Under the pieces are notes generated by a model. The model made no database searches, was not told where the DNA came from, and saw only the letters and a program-made list of their open reading frames with translations. This document shows positions 15,474-23,597 of a DNA stretch of 64,000 bases, piece by piece (position 1 is the first letter of the stretch; each line of letters starts with the position of its first letter). The position numbers were made by a program, and so were the translations under genes. Source of the DNA: Azotobacter salinestris (GTDB lineage Bacteria; Pseudomonadota; Gammaproteobacteria; Pseudomonadales; Pseudomonadaceae); assembly GCF_009363155.1 (NCBI RefSeq), contig NZ_CP045302.1, positions 4,789,194 through 4,853,193 on the forward strand, read 5' to 3'.

Positions 15474-15758
15474 ATGTGGACGATCAGCATCATTTTTTCC
15501 CTTGCGTTATTGATCTGCAGCCTGTTTGCCGTAGGGCTGTATCTGAATATGCGATCAGATGATCCGCATGAGTTTGACGACGCGGGTTTGAAAAATATGC
15601 GGGGTGATCAGGGGCTGCTCTGTAACTGGAAAGGGCTCACGCCCTTTGAGCAGAAGATGCGGCTCGCGCTGTATCAGCAGTCGGTGCTCGCCCGGGTCGT
15701 CAAGGAGTAGGAGAGGGTCTGGCTGCAGGCGTGGCTGAGGGAGGTCGTGAGGGGGTGA
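15474..15758 (+). pseudogene. Small membrane protein, paralog C, in-frame stop near the end
   Basis: ATG 15474 follows GGAGGG. The helix WTISIIFSLALLICSLFAVG, the linker and LTPFEQKMRLALYQQ align with paralogs A and B. TAG at 15708-15710 ends the frame after 78 codons. The same frame continues ERVWLQAWLREVVRG to TGA at 15756, matching the tail of paralog B. So a single nonsense change removed the last about 15 residues. The truncated protein may still insert in the membrane. Confidence 0.6.
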
Positions 15759-15762
15759 GACG

Positions 15763-15790
15763 AAAAGCCCCGCGCGAGGCGGGGCTTCGA
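15763..15790. terminator. Bidirectional hairpin terminator
   Basis: AAGCCCCGC (15765-15773) pairs with GCGGGGCTT (15779-15787). A-rich and T-rich flanks serve both the rightward small-protein gene and the leftward ImmA-type gene. Confidence 0.65.
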
Positions 15791-15806
15791 ACGCAATGCT
15801 GGATAG

Positions 15807-16880
15807 CTAGACTACGTGCAGCGAAGGCGGTGATGTTTCTCGCTCCAGCGTAGCCCTGCCTCCCAAAACTCCTCGCAGGAGCGAGTCTACCTCATCAAGA
15901 GGCAAGCTAAGCTGTGCCGCGATGCTTTCCTTCGTGAAGCGCTCTTTCCACAGTTCTTCTAATACTTTTCTCCATAGGATAGAGCTTTCACGAGGCATCG
16001 ATTCAGGCTCATTTGTTCTAAACCCGGATGTAGCTATCTGCTTACATAACTCCCTGTAGTGCCAATCTGTAATCAGGTCGGCATCCTTAGATGCGCGAGC
16101 AAGTGCAGCCACGGATACTCCCCAGCGATGCTTGCTGGCAACAAGTTGAGCAAGAGAGCTGATCGAAGGGAGATTTGCAATCAAGTCCTCTCGCGGAACA
16201 AGGAAATGTGAGGCGAATTGATCTGCCTCTCTTTCTACCTCGCGACCGTCATGGTATCCGTGGGCATGCAAAAGCAAGTGCCCGAGCTCATGCGCTGCGT
16301 CGAATCGACTACGCTCAGCCGACTTAAGCGTATTAAGAAAAATGTAAGGAACTTCATCTCGCCAAAAAGAAAAGGCATCTACATTTTTTCCTTCTGCCAA
16401 AGTGAAGATTCGAACACCTTTAGCTTCCAGCAACTTTATAAGATTAGGTATTGGCCTAAATCCTATGCCCCAATGCCTACGAATTGCGGCAGCGGCTGAG
16501 ACTGGATCTTCAACTCGAAGATCAGGAAGATCTGGCTCCGGCAAGTTGAATTTACTAGATACCCAATCGTTAAAAATATAGCCAAGTACACCGCTTGCAA
16601 GCGCAGCGTTAGTCTGCCTGGCTGTCATAGCTTTTAGGCTCCTGAAGCTTACTTGATCTTCCTTTAGCTCATCGATGTCATCCAGATAAAAAAAACTAAC
16701 AGGATACCCAAGCGCTTTCGCTAGCGATGAAACAGTTTCATCGCTAGGGTCAAGCGTCACACCTTTATCTATTCTACTTAATGTGACATGCGAAATCCCG
16801 GCAATCTCGGCTAGTTGCTTTTTTGTAAGTTTTCGGCGTTTTCTAGCAAAAGCCAGGCGCGTGATATTAAGAATGGCCAT
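15807..16880 (-). CDS. XRE regulator fused to ImmA/IrrE-type zinc metallopeptidase
   Basis: A 357-aa protein. Residues about 12-60 are an XRE helix-turn-helix (KLTKKQLAEIAGISHVTLSRI). About 145-230 is an ImmA/IrrE peptidase with zinc motif HELGH (197-201) and the downstream acidic ligand region EVEREADQFASHFLVPR. A C-terminal helical region (about 260-345) has no assignment. Members of this family cleave regulators in response to signals (ImmA in ICEBs1, IrrE in Deinococcus). The gene overlaps its partner at 16867 by 14 bases and is AT-richer than the phage around it, which suggests separate acquisition. Intact. Confidence 0.85.
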   Translation of the reverse strand: MAILNITRLAFARKRRKLTKKQLAEIAGISHVTLSRIDKGVTLDPSDETVSSLAKALGYPVSFFYLDDIDELKEDQVSFRSLKAMTARQTNAALASGVLGYIFNDWVSSKFNLPEPDLPDLRVEDPVSAAAAIRRHWGIGFRPIPNLIKLLEAKGVRIFTLAEGKNVDAFSFWRDEVPYIFLNTLKSAERSRFDAAHELGHLLLHAHGYHDGREVEREADQFASHFLVPREDLIANLPSISSLAQLVASKHRWGVSVAALARASKDADLITDWHYRELCKQIATSGFRTNEPESMPRESSILWRKVLEELWKERFTKESIAAQLSLPLDEVDSLLRGVLGGRATLERETSPPSLHVV

Positions 16881-17526
16881 GTTGCTTCTTGGTGATCACA
16901 ATTTCATGATCATCCTCTTCTTCCGGCTCTACCTTGGCGGCAACTACTGGTGCCTCAAGATTCTCATCAGCTACAAAGATACGCTCAAAAAATCCTTTGA
17001 ATTGAGAACCATCAAATGGCTTTGGGCGAGAAACTTCGACTTGAAGCTTGTCTTTGTCGGCAGCTACACAAACAAACCAAACTAAAGGGAATGCGCCCGA
17101 GCGCGGAGCCTGGAGTTGATTATTGTCCTGCTTGAAAAGGTCAGCCTCATAAGGCCTGGCGACCAGTTGCCTGGTTCCTTCCCCGCGATCCGATATTGAG
17201 ATAGGTGAAGACTCTTCGCACGCACGGTCAACATTCTGGAATCCAAGCATCAGCCCTAAATCATGGTTAACAACCACTTCAATATTGTTGAACCTTCCGG
17301 ACTTCCAGCCCGCCGGCAGCATCTCTAGGCGAAGCTGCCGAATGCCAGCCTGGTGCGCTTTGGTTCCAGGTGCATTGACAGGATCAATGCCGGGCAGATA
17401 CTCCGCCCTAGCGTAGGAGGCCGCCTTCGCAATCTGAATGACCTTCTCTGCACTCAAGCCTATTTGGCTAAGGGCAGGGCGAACATCCCCGGCGTGCTTG
17501 ATCACTGACGTTTCTTGGATCGGCAT
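16867..17526 (-). CDS. Unknown partner of the XRE-ImmA protein
   Basis: A 219-aa protein I cannot assign. The N-terminal half (SVIKHAGDVRPALSQIGLSA) is helical. The middle is strand-rich (GFQNVDRACEESSPISISDR, AFPLVWFVCVAADKDKLQVE). The C-terminus is acidic then basic. First gene of the pair, overlapping the XRE-ImmA gene by 14 bases, with a nested palindrome directly upstream. By analogy with other XRE-ImmA pairs it could be the effector, the target or the sensor of the metalloprotease. Ribosome site is weak. Confidence 0.6.
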   Translation of the reverse strand: MPIQETSVIKHAGDVRPALSQIGLSAEKVIQIAKAASYARAEYLPGIDPVNAPGTKAHQAGIRQLRLEMLPAGWKSGRFNNIEVVVNHDLGLMLGFQNVDRACEESSPISISDRGEGTRQLVARPYEADLFKQDNNQLQAPRSGAFPLVWFVCVAADKDKLQVEVSRPKPFDGSQFKGFFERIFVADENLEAPVVAAKVEPEEEDDHEIVITKKQHGHS

Positions 17527-17535
17527 CTGAGAACC

Positions 17536-17586
17536 TGCATGTTAACTTTTCGTACCTACATTGTAGGTAGAAAAAATTAACATGCA
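17536..17586. promoter_or_regulatory. Nested palindromic operator of the XRE-ImmA pair
   Basis: Outer arms TGCATGTTAA (17536-17545) and TTAACATGCA (17577-17586) enclose a perfect inner palindrome TACCTACA-T-TGTAGGTA (17553-17569). It ends 10 bp before the start codon of the first gene, as expected for XRE autoregulation. Confidence 0.6.
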
Positions 17587-17700
17587 ACATCCGGTCAGCA
17601 GGTTTCGAGCGCGCTAGCATTCCACGCTAGCAGGACGCGGGCGCAGATGGCAGTTATCTCGTAAGGGCTACACCCTGACCTTGCTCGGCGGGCAGGCGGC

Positions 17701-18573
17701 TCACAGTTTCTTGGCGTTCCAGACCAGCAGGACGCGAGCCTGGATATAGATATCGTCGATCCGGATCATCCGGTCCTTGTGATTCGGATTGTCCGAAATC
17801 ATCTCGAAATGCTCTGCGTCGGCCACCTGCAGGCGCTTGGTGTAGAAATGGCCCTGCCAGACGAATGAGTAGATCCCGTCGCCCTCGAACTCGCGGATGC
17901 TCACATCGACGATCATCGGGTCCAGGTGCTGGATTGTGGGCGCCATGGACTGTCCGTAGCCGGTCAGCATCTTGAGGTGGCAGGGGTCTTTGTAGATGAC
18001 GCCCAGTTCCTGCAAGTGCTGCTTGCTGACGAGCAGATCCGGCATTATCTCGGGGTAGTCCGGGACCAGTTGCCCGCCACCTAGAGCTGTCCGAACGTCG
18101 TAGTGCACGATGCGAATCGCATCACCGGCCGGGGTCGGGGGCAGGAAGTCGGCGATGATGACGTTGCTTTGCGGGCTGGACGTGGGCTCTGATTCGGCCA
18201 GAGAGTCAGCGACGGCATCGACGATCTGCTTTCTGACGGCCGCACTCAGGCCCTTCCCGTGCCGCTGCAGCATCTCCAGCACCTTTGCCGCGGCGACCTC
18301 CTTGTGGTTATCAGCTGCGGGCACAAGCGAGCCTGACTCGACGTTCGCGTCATTGCCAGCGTCGCTTGGAAGCATTTCACCCTCGCCGCTAGCCAGCCAG
18401 ATAGCGCTGACTCCGCACACCTTTGCCATTTGGGCGATGTGCGCGCTTTTGAGCGTCTTCCCTGTTTCAAGCTGAGAAATCAGGGGCTGCTCCACGTTTA
18501 CCGCCTCAGCAAGTTGCCGCTGGGTAAGTCCAGCGTGCTTGCGGGCTGCCTTTATGCGCTGAGAGAGGTTCAT
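17701..18573 (-). CDS. Prophage CI-type repressor (XRE + S24 peptidase)
   Basis: A 290-aa lysogeny repressor. Residues 1-65 are an XRE helix-turn-helix ([20 protein letters not shown]). Residues about 155-290 are a LexA/CI S24 self-cleavage domain with Ser209 in GQSMAPTI and Lys246 in FYTKRL. RecA-stimulated self-cleavage after DNA damage should induce the phage. ATG 18573 ([15 protein letters not shown]) is chosen because upstream codons run through the operators. The maintenance promoter shares its -35 with the rightward promoter of cro. All key residues are present. Confidence 0.92.
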   Translation of the reverse strand: MNLSQRIKAARKHAGLTQRQLAEAVNVEQPLISQLETGKTLKSAHIAQMAKVCGVSAIWLASGEGEMLPSDAGNDANVESGSLVPAADNHKEVAAAKVLEMLQRHGKGLSAAVRKQIVDAVADSLAESEPTSSPQSNVIIADFLPPTPAGDAIRIVHYDVRTALGGGQLVPDYPEIMPDLLVSKQHLQELGVIYKDPCHLKMLTGYGQSMAPTIQHLDPMIVDVSIREFEGDGIYSFVWQGHFYTKRLQVADAEHFEMISDNPNHKDRMIRIDDIYIQARVLLVWNAKKL

Positions 18574-18580
18574 GCGCGCG

Positions 18581-18647
18581 AATGTATAAGCGAGCTTATG
18601 AGCTTGCAAATAAGGCTCCTTATTGCCTAGTATATAAGCATACTTAT
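18581..18647. promoter_or_regulatory. Divergent repressor/cro promoters with three operators and one shared -35
   Basis: Operators ATAAGCGAGCTTAT (18586-18599), ATAAGGCTCCTTAT (18610-18623) and ATAAGCATACTTAT (18634-18647). The self-complementary hexamer TTGCAA (18604-18609) serves rightward with an 18-bp spacer and TAGTAT (18628-18633), and leftward with a 17-bp spacer and TACATT (18586-18581). Confidence 0.75.
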
Positions 18648-18660
18648 CAATGGTGGAAAA

Positions 18661-18849
18661 ATGAAGAACCCTATCGAACGACTGGTCGCCCACTTCGGAG
18701 GCCAGATGAAAACGGCGGCTGAGCTTGGCGTTACTCAACCAGCGGTATCGCAATGGCTTTCCGGTGCGTGCCGCATGAGTGCAGCCATCGCCTTTCGAGC
18801 TCAAGTAAAAAACCTGCGGAGCTATCCAGGCCTGGGAGCTCTGCTCTGA
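18661..18849 (+). CDS. Cro/YdaS-type antirepressor of the lysogeny switch
   Basis: A 62-aa protein with a compact helix-turn-helix ([24 protein letters not shown]), the layout of Cro-like YdaS proteins. GGTGG precedes ATG 18661. It is first on the rightward early transcript, immediately beyond the third operator. It would repress the CI maintenance promoter during lytic growth. Intact. Confidence 0.85.
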   Translation: MKNPIERLVAHFGGQMKTAAELGVTQPAVSQWLSGACRMSAAIAFRAQVKNLRSYPGLGALL

Positions 18850-18876
18850 CATCCCAAGACCAAAGGCTGCATAACC

Positions 18877-19182
18877 ATGACGATGACATTAAGCCCTGAG
18901 CAAGACGCAAGGGCTCGCAAGAACTACAGCCAGCTTATGCAGAGGCTTGGATCGGTCGGGAACGCGGCTGTCGCGCATGCAGTCGGGTGCGACGAGTCGA
19001 CGATCAGCCGCATGAAGCCGGAGAAATTCCAAGAGTTCTCGCAAATCCTGGCCGTGCTCGATCTGAAGATCGTCCCGACCGAGGCCCGCTGTTTCAACGA
19101 GAAGGAGATCGAGGCAATCCTCCAGATCGCCAAAACGCGTATGGAGCAGCTTGAGGGAATACACCAGTTGGAGTGGAACTGA
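18877..19182 (+). CDS. CII-like transcriptional regulator
   Basis: A 101-aa protein resembling lambda CII: helix-turn-helix [20 protein letters not shown] in the middle and a C-terminal helical oligomerisation segment ([18 protein letters not shown]). Position after cro matches lambda, where CII activates repressor establishment. Intact. Confidence 0.8.
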   Translation: MTMTLSPEQDARARKNYSQLMQRLGSVGNAAVAHAVGCDESTISRMKPEKFQEFSQILAVLDLKIVPTEARCFNEKEIEAILQIAKTRMEQLEGIHQLEWN

Positions 19183-19228
19183 TGAAGGTCTGCGAATCCG
19201 CAGTGCCTGGCTTTTCTGCGGGCACAAA

Positions 19229-19255
19229 AAAGCCGGGCTGCCACCCGGCTTCTTC
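19229..19255 (+). terminator. Weak hairpin terminator between cII-like gene and antirepressor
   Basis: AAGCCGGG and CCCGGCTT (ending 19251) enclose a six-base loop, with only CTT following. It could act as an attenuator in the position of lambda tR1. Confidence 0.45.
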
Positions 19256-19280
19256 GAAAACACAGCAATCGGGAAAGATT

Positions 19281-20027
19281 ATGACTCAAGAGCTCCAGTT
19301 GTTCAATTTCGAGAAGGCCGAGGTTCGCGTCGTGACCATCGACGGCGAGCCGTGGTTCGTGGCGAAGGATGTGGCTGAGGTGCTCGGCTATGCCAAGCCG
19401 CGCAATGCGATTGCCAGTCACTGCAAGGGGGCCCTGATTCAGGGCGTCCTTACCGCCGGCGGCATGCAGGACATGACGCTCATCCCCGAGTGAGATCTGT
19501 ACCGCCTGGTGATGAAATCCCAGCTCCCGGCCGCCGAGCGCTTCGAGGAGTGGGTGGTGGGCGAGGTGTTGCCCAGCATCCGCAAGACCGGAAGCTATGG
19601 CGTGACATGTCACGCTCCGGCAATTCCGCAAACGCTGCCCGAGGCGCTGCGCCTGGCTGCCGATCTGGCCGACCAGAACATCGGCCTGCGCCACGTGGTC
19701 GCCGAGCAGGCGCCGAAGGTGCACGCCCTGGAGGTGCTGACCGAGACTGCTGGCGCGATCTGTATCACCGACGCGGCCAAGCAGGTCGGCCTGCAGCCCA
19801 AGGTGCTGTTCCAGTGGCTGCAGGAGAACCGCTGGATCTATCGACGGGCCGGCTCCAGCCGTTGGCTGGCCTATCAGCCGCGCCTGCAGCAGGGCGTGCT
19901 GGTGCACAAGCTGAAGGTGCTGGGCATCGATGACGACACCGGGCAGCAGAAGGTCGCCGAGCAGGTGCTGGTGACGCGCAAGGGGCTGGCGCTGCTGGGC
20001 GAGAAGCTGGCGGGGAGGGTTGCCTGA
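19281..20027 (+). pseudogene. Bro-N/KilA-C antirepressor with in-frame TGA
   Basis: The reading frame from ATG 19281 gives an N-terminal Bro-N domain (FNFEKAEVRVVTIDGEPWFV then AKDVAEVLGY). It hits TGA at 19491 after 70 codons. The same frame goes on without break as DLYRLVMKSQLPAAERFEEW, the normal continuation of Bro-N, and on to a KilA-C domain (ITDAAKQVGLQPKVLFQWLQ) ending at 20027. One base change (probably GGA Gly to TGA) explains it. Antirepressors of this type counter the CI repressor, so its loss would stabilise lysogeny. The stop of the frame overlaps the next gene start. Confidence 0.8.
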
Positions 20028-20881
20028 TGGCCGCGCTCCCCTACATGCAGCTGTACGTCGCCGACTACTTGGCCGACACCGCGCACCTCACCGCCCTGGA
20101 GCACGGCGCGTACCTGCTCCTGATGTTCAACTACTGGCAGCGCGGCGAATCCTTCAAGGCGAAGGACGAGCAGTCGTTGAACAAACGCTTGGCGACCGTT
20201 GCACGGCTGTCCCTCGCTGAATGGGAGGAAGTGCGCGAAACCCTCGAGGATTTCTTCGAGGTGACGGACACCGAATGGTCTCACCATCGGATCGACCGCG
20301 ATCTGGAGGCCGTGAACGCCAAATCCGGCAAGGCGAAGGCTGCTGGCAAAGCATCCGCCAAGCGTCGGTCAAGCGAACGCTCAACGGACGCTGAACAGAC
20401 GTTGAGCATTCGTTCAACGTCCGTTGAACAGGCGTTGAACCATACAGATACAGATACAGAGGTAAAAGCCCCTCTCACTCCCGCGGGTGAGGTCGCAGCG
20501 CCCGTCGAGCCGGAGCAGGAGCCTGCCCAGGCCGCACATGCCGAGCCGACAGCGCCCGTTGCCGGCCTATTTCCGATGCACCTGGAGTGGGCACCCGATC
20601 AGCAGCAGCTCAAGGCCCGTGCCGCGATGGCCGGCCTGCCGATGGATCTGTTCGACCGCAAAGCCATCGCCGGCTTCGTGATCCACCACGAGGCCAAGGG
20701 GCTGGCGAAGACCGAGCGCGAGTGGCTGGCGGCCCTGGTCAACTGGGTCAAGCGCGACGCGCTGCAGGCGGCTGCCCGGCCGGCTGCCGTGGTGAGCTTC
20801 CCGGGCAAGGGCCAGCGCCGTGCCAACGGGCCGGACTTCGACGATCCCAGCTGGCGGACCATGACGGAGTACGACCTGTGA
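20027..20881 (+). CDS. DUF1376/DnaT-like replication protein
   Basis: A 284-aa protein. The N-terminal about 95 residues (MQLYVADYLADTAHLTALEH) are DUF1376, common in phage replication-initiator genes. A low-complexity Ser/Thr/Pro/Ala linker follows (about 100-180). The C-terminal part (MHLEWAPDQQQLKARAAMAG) resembles a DnaT-type primosomal domain. It overlaps the antirepressor stop (TGATG) and the next start (GTGA). With the following P-like gene it would open the phage origin and load host helicase. Confidence 0.85.
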   Translation: MAALPYMQLYVADYLADTAHLTALEHGAYLLLMFNYWQRGESFKAKDEQSLNKRLATVARLSLAEWEEVRETLEDFFEVTDTEWSHHRIDRDLEAVNAKSGKAKAAGKASAKRRSSERSTDAEQTLSIRSTSVEQALNHTDTDTEVKAPLTPAGEVAAPVEPEQEPAQAAHAEPTAPVAGLFPMHLEWAPDQQQLKARAAMAGLPMDLFDRKAIAGFVIHHEAKGLAKTEREWLAALVNWVKRDALQAAARPAAVVSFPGKGQRRANGPDFDDPSWRTMTEYDL

Positions 20882-21636
20882 AACCGATCCGGAACGTGGT
20901 CGCCATGACCGGTACGCGGCTCGCCGCCGGGCAGGCGCTCCCTGGCGGGCAGGTATTCACCCGGCCGCTTGGTGAGGTCGACGAGCAGACCGCCGCGGTG
21001 GTGGACATGGTCTTCCTGCAGCTGCAGGCGATCTTCCCGGCCTGGCGTCAGGCGTGGCCGGACGACAAGGCGCTGGCGCTGGCCAAGCGCAGCTGGACCA
21101 AGGGGCTGCAGGCCTCGGGGATCCGCACGATCGAGCAGGTGCGCTTCGGCATCGAGCAGTGCCGGCGCAGCGGTTCGGCCTTCGCGCCGAGCATCGGCCA
21201 GTTCGTGGCCTGGTGCCTGCCGACCGCCGAGATGCTGGGTCTAACCGAGGAGGAGGCAGCTTGGCGCGAGGCTGTGCAGGCGTGTGCTGATCCGGATGGC
21301 TGGCGCTGGAGCCATGAGGCGGTGCGCCTGGCCGCGGCGATGGTGGGCTTCTGGGAGTTGCGCCAAGGGGTCGGCGGTGCCGATGTGCTGCGCCGCCGGT
21401 TCGGGAATGCCTACGCGCAGCTGCTGGGCCGCCTGGCCCGCGGCGAAGCCCTGGGCACGCCCATGCAGGCGCTGGAGTGGGACGGGGCGCGCATGGCGGC
21501 CGAACGGGCAGAGAGGGCTGGCGAGCTGGCGCTGCAGGAGCGGCTACGCAAGCAGGGGCTGGCAGGATTCGGGCAGGGCGCCCGGGCAGCGCTGCTGGCG
21601 AATTTGGGAATCAAGCGAGGGAAGAGCGATGCATGA
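20878..21636 (+). CDS. Lambda P-like replication protein (helicase loader)
   Basis: A 252-aa protein. FLQLQAIFPAWRQAWPDDKA, SWTKGLQASGIRTIEQVRFG and SAFAPSIGQFVAWC match the replication protein P family, which recruits DnaB to the phage initiator. GTG 20878 overlaps the preceding stop by four bases, so translation is coupled. No separate phage helicase is seen, consistent with use of the host DnaB. Confidence 0.85.
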   Translation: MKPIRNVVAMTGTRLAAGQALPGGQVFTRPLGEVDEQTAAVVDMVFLQLQAIFPAWRQAWPDDKALALAKRSWTKGLQASGIRTIEQVRFGIEQCRRSGSAFAPSIGQFVAWCLPTAEMLGLTEEEAAWREAVQACADPDGWRWSHEAVRLAAAMVGFWELRQGVGGADVLRRRFGNAYAQLLGRLARGEALGTPMQALEWDGARMAAERAERAGELALQERLRKQGLAGFGQGARAALLANLGIKRGKSDA

Positions 21637-22018
21637 CCATGAAACGGCTTTCAAATTCCACGCCCAGCGCCTGGGCTACACGAATTTCAGCCGCGAGCAC
21701 GGTCGTTATTGCCATCAGCTGCTGAACAAGCTGCGGGCCATGTACGACGCGGCGCATCGGGATGGGCGGTTGACTGGGAGGGCTGAGGTGGCAAGAGCGA
21801 TGCATGACCATGACACGGGTTTCAAATTCCACGCCCAGCACCTGGGCTACACGGATTTCGGCCGCAAGCACGGCCGTTACTGCCATCAGCCGCTGAACGA
21901 GCTGCGGGCCATGTACGACGCGGCGCATCGGGATGGGCGGTTGACTGGGAGGGCTGAGGTGGCGCTGAGCAAGGGGAGTGCGCTGGGCAAGGGAGGGGTG
22001 ACGGCGTTCGATGACTGA
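21629..22018 (+). CDS. Internally duplicated small phage protein
   Basis: A 129-aa protein made of two near-identical 57-codon units: 21629-21799 and from 21800. Each contains FKFHAQ-LGYT-F, HGRYCHQ-LN-LRAMYDAAH and RDGRLTGRAEV. The second is followed by a short Gly/Lys tail. A single-unit relative is encoded at 11951-12166. The duplication is recent, since few bases differ, and in frame. It overlaps the P-like gene by 8 bases. Function unknown; Tyr/Cys/His conservation suggests a small fold rather than a linker. Confidence 0.7.
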   Translation: MHDHETAFKFHAQRLGYTNFSREHGRYCHQLLNKLRAMYDAAHRDGRLTGRAEVARAMHDHDTGFKFHAQHLGYTDFGRKHGRYCHQPLNELRAMYDAAHRDGRLTGRAEVALSKGSALGKGGVTAFDD

Positions 22019-22517
22019 TCAGGAACGGCAGGCCGTGCTACGCGAGCTGGCGCGGGATACCTGGGAGCAGTTGCGGAAGTTGGGGGGTGATGGAGTGAAG
22101 CAGTTTGCAGTGGGAACACCCCGCCGGCGGTCGCCGGTCGACTACGAGGGGAACGAGCAGGCGGCGCTGTTCAACTGGATGAGGCTGCGTCACCCGCTGG
22201 CCTGGCGGCTGGCCTACCACGTCCCGAACGGCGGCCACCGGCACAAGGCCACGGCGGCGAAGCTGAAGGCCCAGGGTGTGAAGGCGGGTGTGCCGGATAT
22301 CTCGATCGCATTGGCGCGCGGTGGCCACCATGGGCTCTACATCGAGTTCAAGGCGACTCCTCCGCACGATGCCGAGGTGGCGGCTAGCCAGAAAGAGTGG
22401 CTCTGCGCGCTGGTGGGGCAGGGCTACAGGGCGGTGGTCTGCAGGGGGATGAAGGAGGCTATGGCGGTGATCGATGACTATCTGGCTCAGCCAGCAACGG
22501 AGGTGGTGAGTGCTTGA
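22011..22517 (+). CDS. VRR-NUC-type nuclease
   Basis: A 168-aa protein with the PD-(D/E)XK-like VRR-NUC signature: NEQAALFNWM early, then GVKAGVPDISIALARG and LYIEFKATP giving the Asp and Glu-x-Lys residues, and SQKEWLCALVGQGYRAVVCR. Phage members of this family are stand-alone and act on branched DNA. Placed between replication and antitermination genes, it may resolve replication or recombination intermediates. Confidence 0.85.
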   Translation: MTDQERQAVLRELARDTWEQLRKLGGDGVKQFAVGTPRRRSPVDYEGNEQAALFNWMRLRHPLAWRLAYHVPNGGHRHKATAAKLKAQGVKAGVPDISIALARGGHHGLYIEFKATPPHDAEVAASQKEWLCALVGQGYRAVVCRGMKEAMAVIDDYLAQPATEVVSA

Positions 22518-22809
22518 GGTGCTGGTGGGATTGGGCGGCATGAGCGTCGCCGAGCTTGGCCGTCTGCAGTCGGAGCTACGCGAGGAGCAGGATGTTTGGC
22601 GGAGGCGGAGCAGGAAGGCGTCTGGCCAAGTTGTGATCAAGGGCGCTGGGCGGCGCGGCAGCCAGGTGCGCATTCGGCCGATGCCCGGGCGGCGTGACCC
22701 GGCCGCGCTGGCCGAGGCAGACAGGGCCCTGCGCACGATCTCGCGCCATCTGGATGCAATCGAGCGCGAGCTGATCAGGAGGTCGGCCGGTGAAGCGGCA
22801 CGGGCCTGA
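22510..22809 (+). CDS. Hypothetical phage protein (99 aa)
   Basis: A basic, helical protein (SVAELGRLQSELREEQDVWR and LRTISRHLDAIERELIRRSA). GTG 22510 overlaps the nuclease stop by 8 bases, and its 3' end overlaps the next gene by 20. The tight packing supports it as a gene; no family recognised. Confidence 0.55.
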   Translation: MLEVLVGLGGMSVAELGRLQSELREEQDVWRRRSRKASGQVVIKGAGRRGSQVRIRPMPGRRDPAALAEADRALRTISRHLDAIERELIRRSAGEAARA

Positions 22810-23098
22810 CTTCCAGAAGCAGACCCGCCCCCTGGCGCCTTGCGGGCGCTGCCGGGGGCAGGGTGTGGTGAAGGGGTTGTTCTACGAGATGCCCTGCGAG
22901 GGGTGCCACGGCTCGGGATTCGTGGATGCGGCGACGGGTGAGAGGCTGGAGATCGAGGAGCTGGTGCTCCAGCTGGGCAGGTCGCTCAGGCTGGAGCGGC
23001 AGCAGGCGGCGAACCGGTCGGCACAGGCCGGCGCCGAGCGGGACTATCGGGGTGGTAGCGGGCGACATGGGTTGCGTGGGCACTGGACTGGCGATTGA
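22790..23098 (+). CDS. DnaJ-type zinc-finger phage protein
   Basis: A 102-aa protein with two CxxCxGxG repeats (CGRCRGQG and CEGCHGSG), the zinc-binding module of DnaJ, followed by a helical basic tail. GTG 22790 follows AGGAGG. Small proteins of this type often precede the Q gene in Pseudomonas phages; probably RNA- or protein-binding. Confidence 0.7.
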   Translation: MKRHGPDFQKQTRPLAPCGRCRGQGVVKGLFYEMPCEGCHGSGFVDAATGERLEIEELVLQLGRSLRLERQQAANRSAQAGAERDYRGGSGRHGLRGHWTGD

Positions 23099-23109
23099 AG
23101 GGGGAGTTG

Positions 23110-23502
23110 ATGGCTGGAGCAGAGTTGAAGGTGAGGCGCGCAGTGACCGATCGGACTGCTGATTATCTACTGACGCAGTGGGGAAAGTGGGTGTGGCAGA
23201 ACACCGGCGTGCCGCGTTATGTATCGCCACTGCTGGCTCTGATGCGGGACAACGTGCCGAGCACGCATGGAGCAGCGGCTGCAATCACGGACGATGAGGC
23301 CGAGGCGGTGTCGGCTGCGGTGGCTAGGCTGAAATCCGGGCGCGAGGATGTGTCGGATGCGATCCACCTCTACTACTGCTACAGCTTGACCCAACCCCAG
23401 GTGGCAGAGCGGATGCAGATCCAGCGGATGAAGGTGCGCGAGCTGCTGATCATGGGGGAGTGGTATGTGCAGGCCTGGCTCGATAAGCGCGCGGCTGCAT
23501 GA
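23110..23502 (+). CDS. Q-like late antiterminator
   Basis: A 130-aa protein matching the phage antitermination protein Q family of Pseudomonas-type phages (YLLTQWGKWVWQNTGVPRYV, LYYCYSLTQPQVAERMQIQR). The C-terminal half is a helix-turn-helix of the sigma-like kind. ATG 23110 follows GGGGGAG; the earlier in-frame ATG lacks a site. Last gene before a 320-bp gap with two terminators and the late genes, where Q would act on the late promoter. Confidence 0.82.
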   Translation: MAGAELKVRRAVTDRTADYLLTQWGKWVWQNTGVPRYVSPLLALMRDNVPSTHGAAAAITDDEAEAVSAAVARLKSGREDVSDAIHLYYCYSLTQPQVAERMQIQRMKVRELLIMGEWYVQAWLDKRAAA

Positions 23503-23597
23503 CTGTTCAAATATCCAGCACTGGATGAATTGACAGTGTTAACAGGATGGTGCAAAGTTCTGCCTAGATTGCGGTTTTACCGCAAAAAACAGTTGAG

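Noticed and set aside
16218..17085. Two plus-strand open frames within the ImmA-type unit
   Set aside because: They lie opposite well-supported coding sequence, lack ribosome sites and have compositions typical of shadows in AT-richer DNA.
18842..18851. TGCTCTGACA as a second BoxA (nutR equivalent)
   Set aside because: Too many differences from BoxA, and it lies within the end of the cro-like gene; not convincing.
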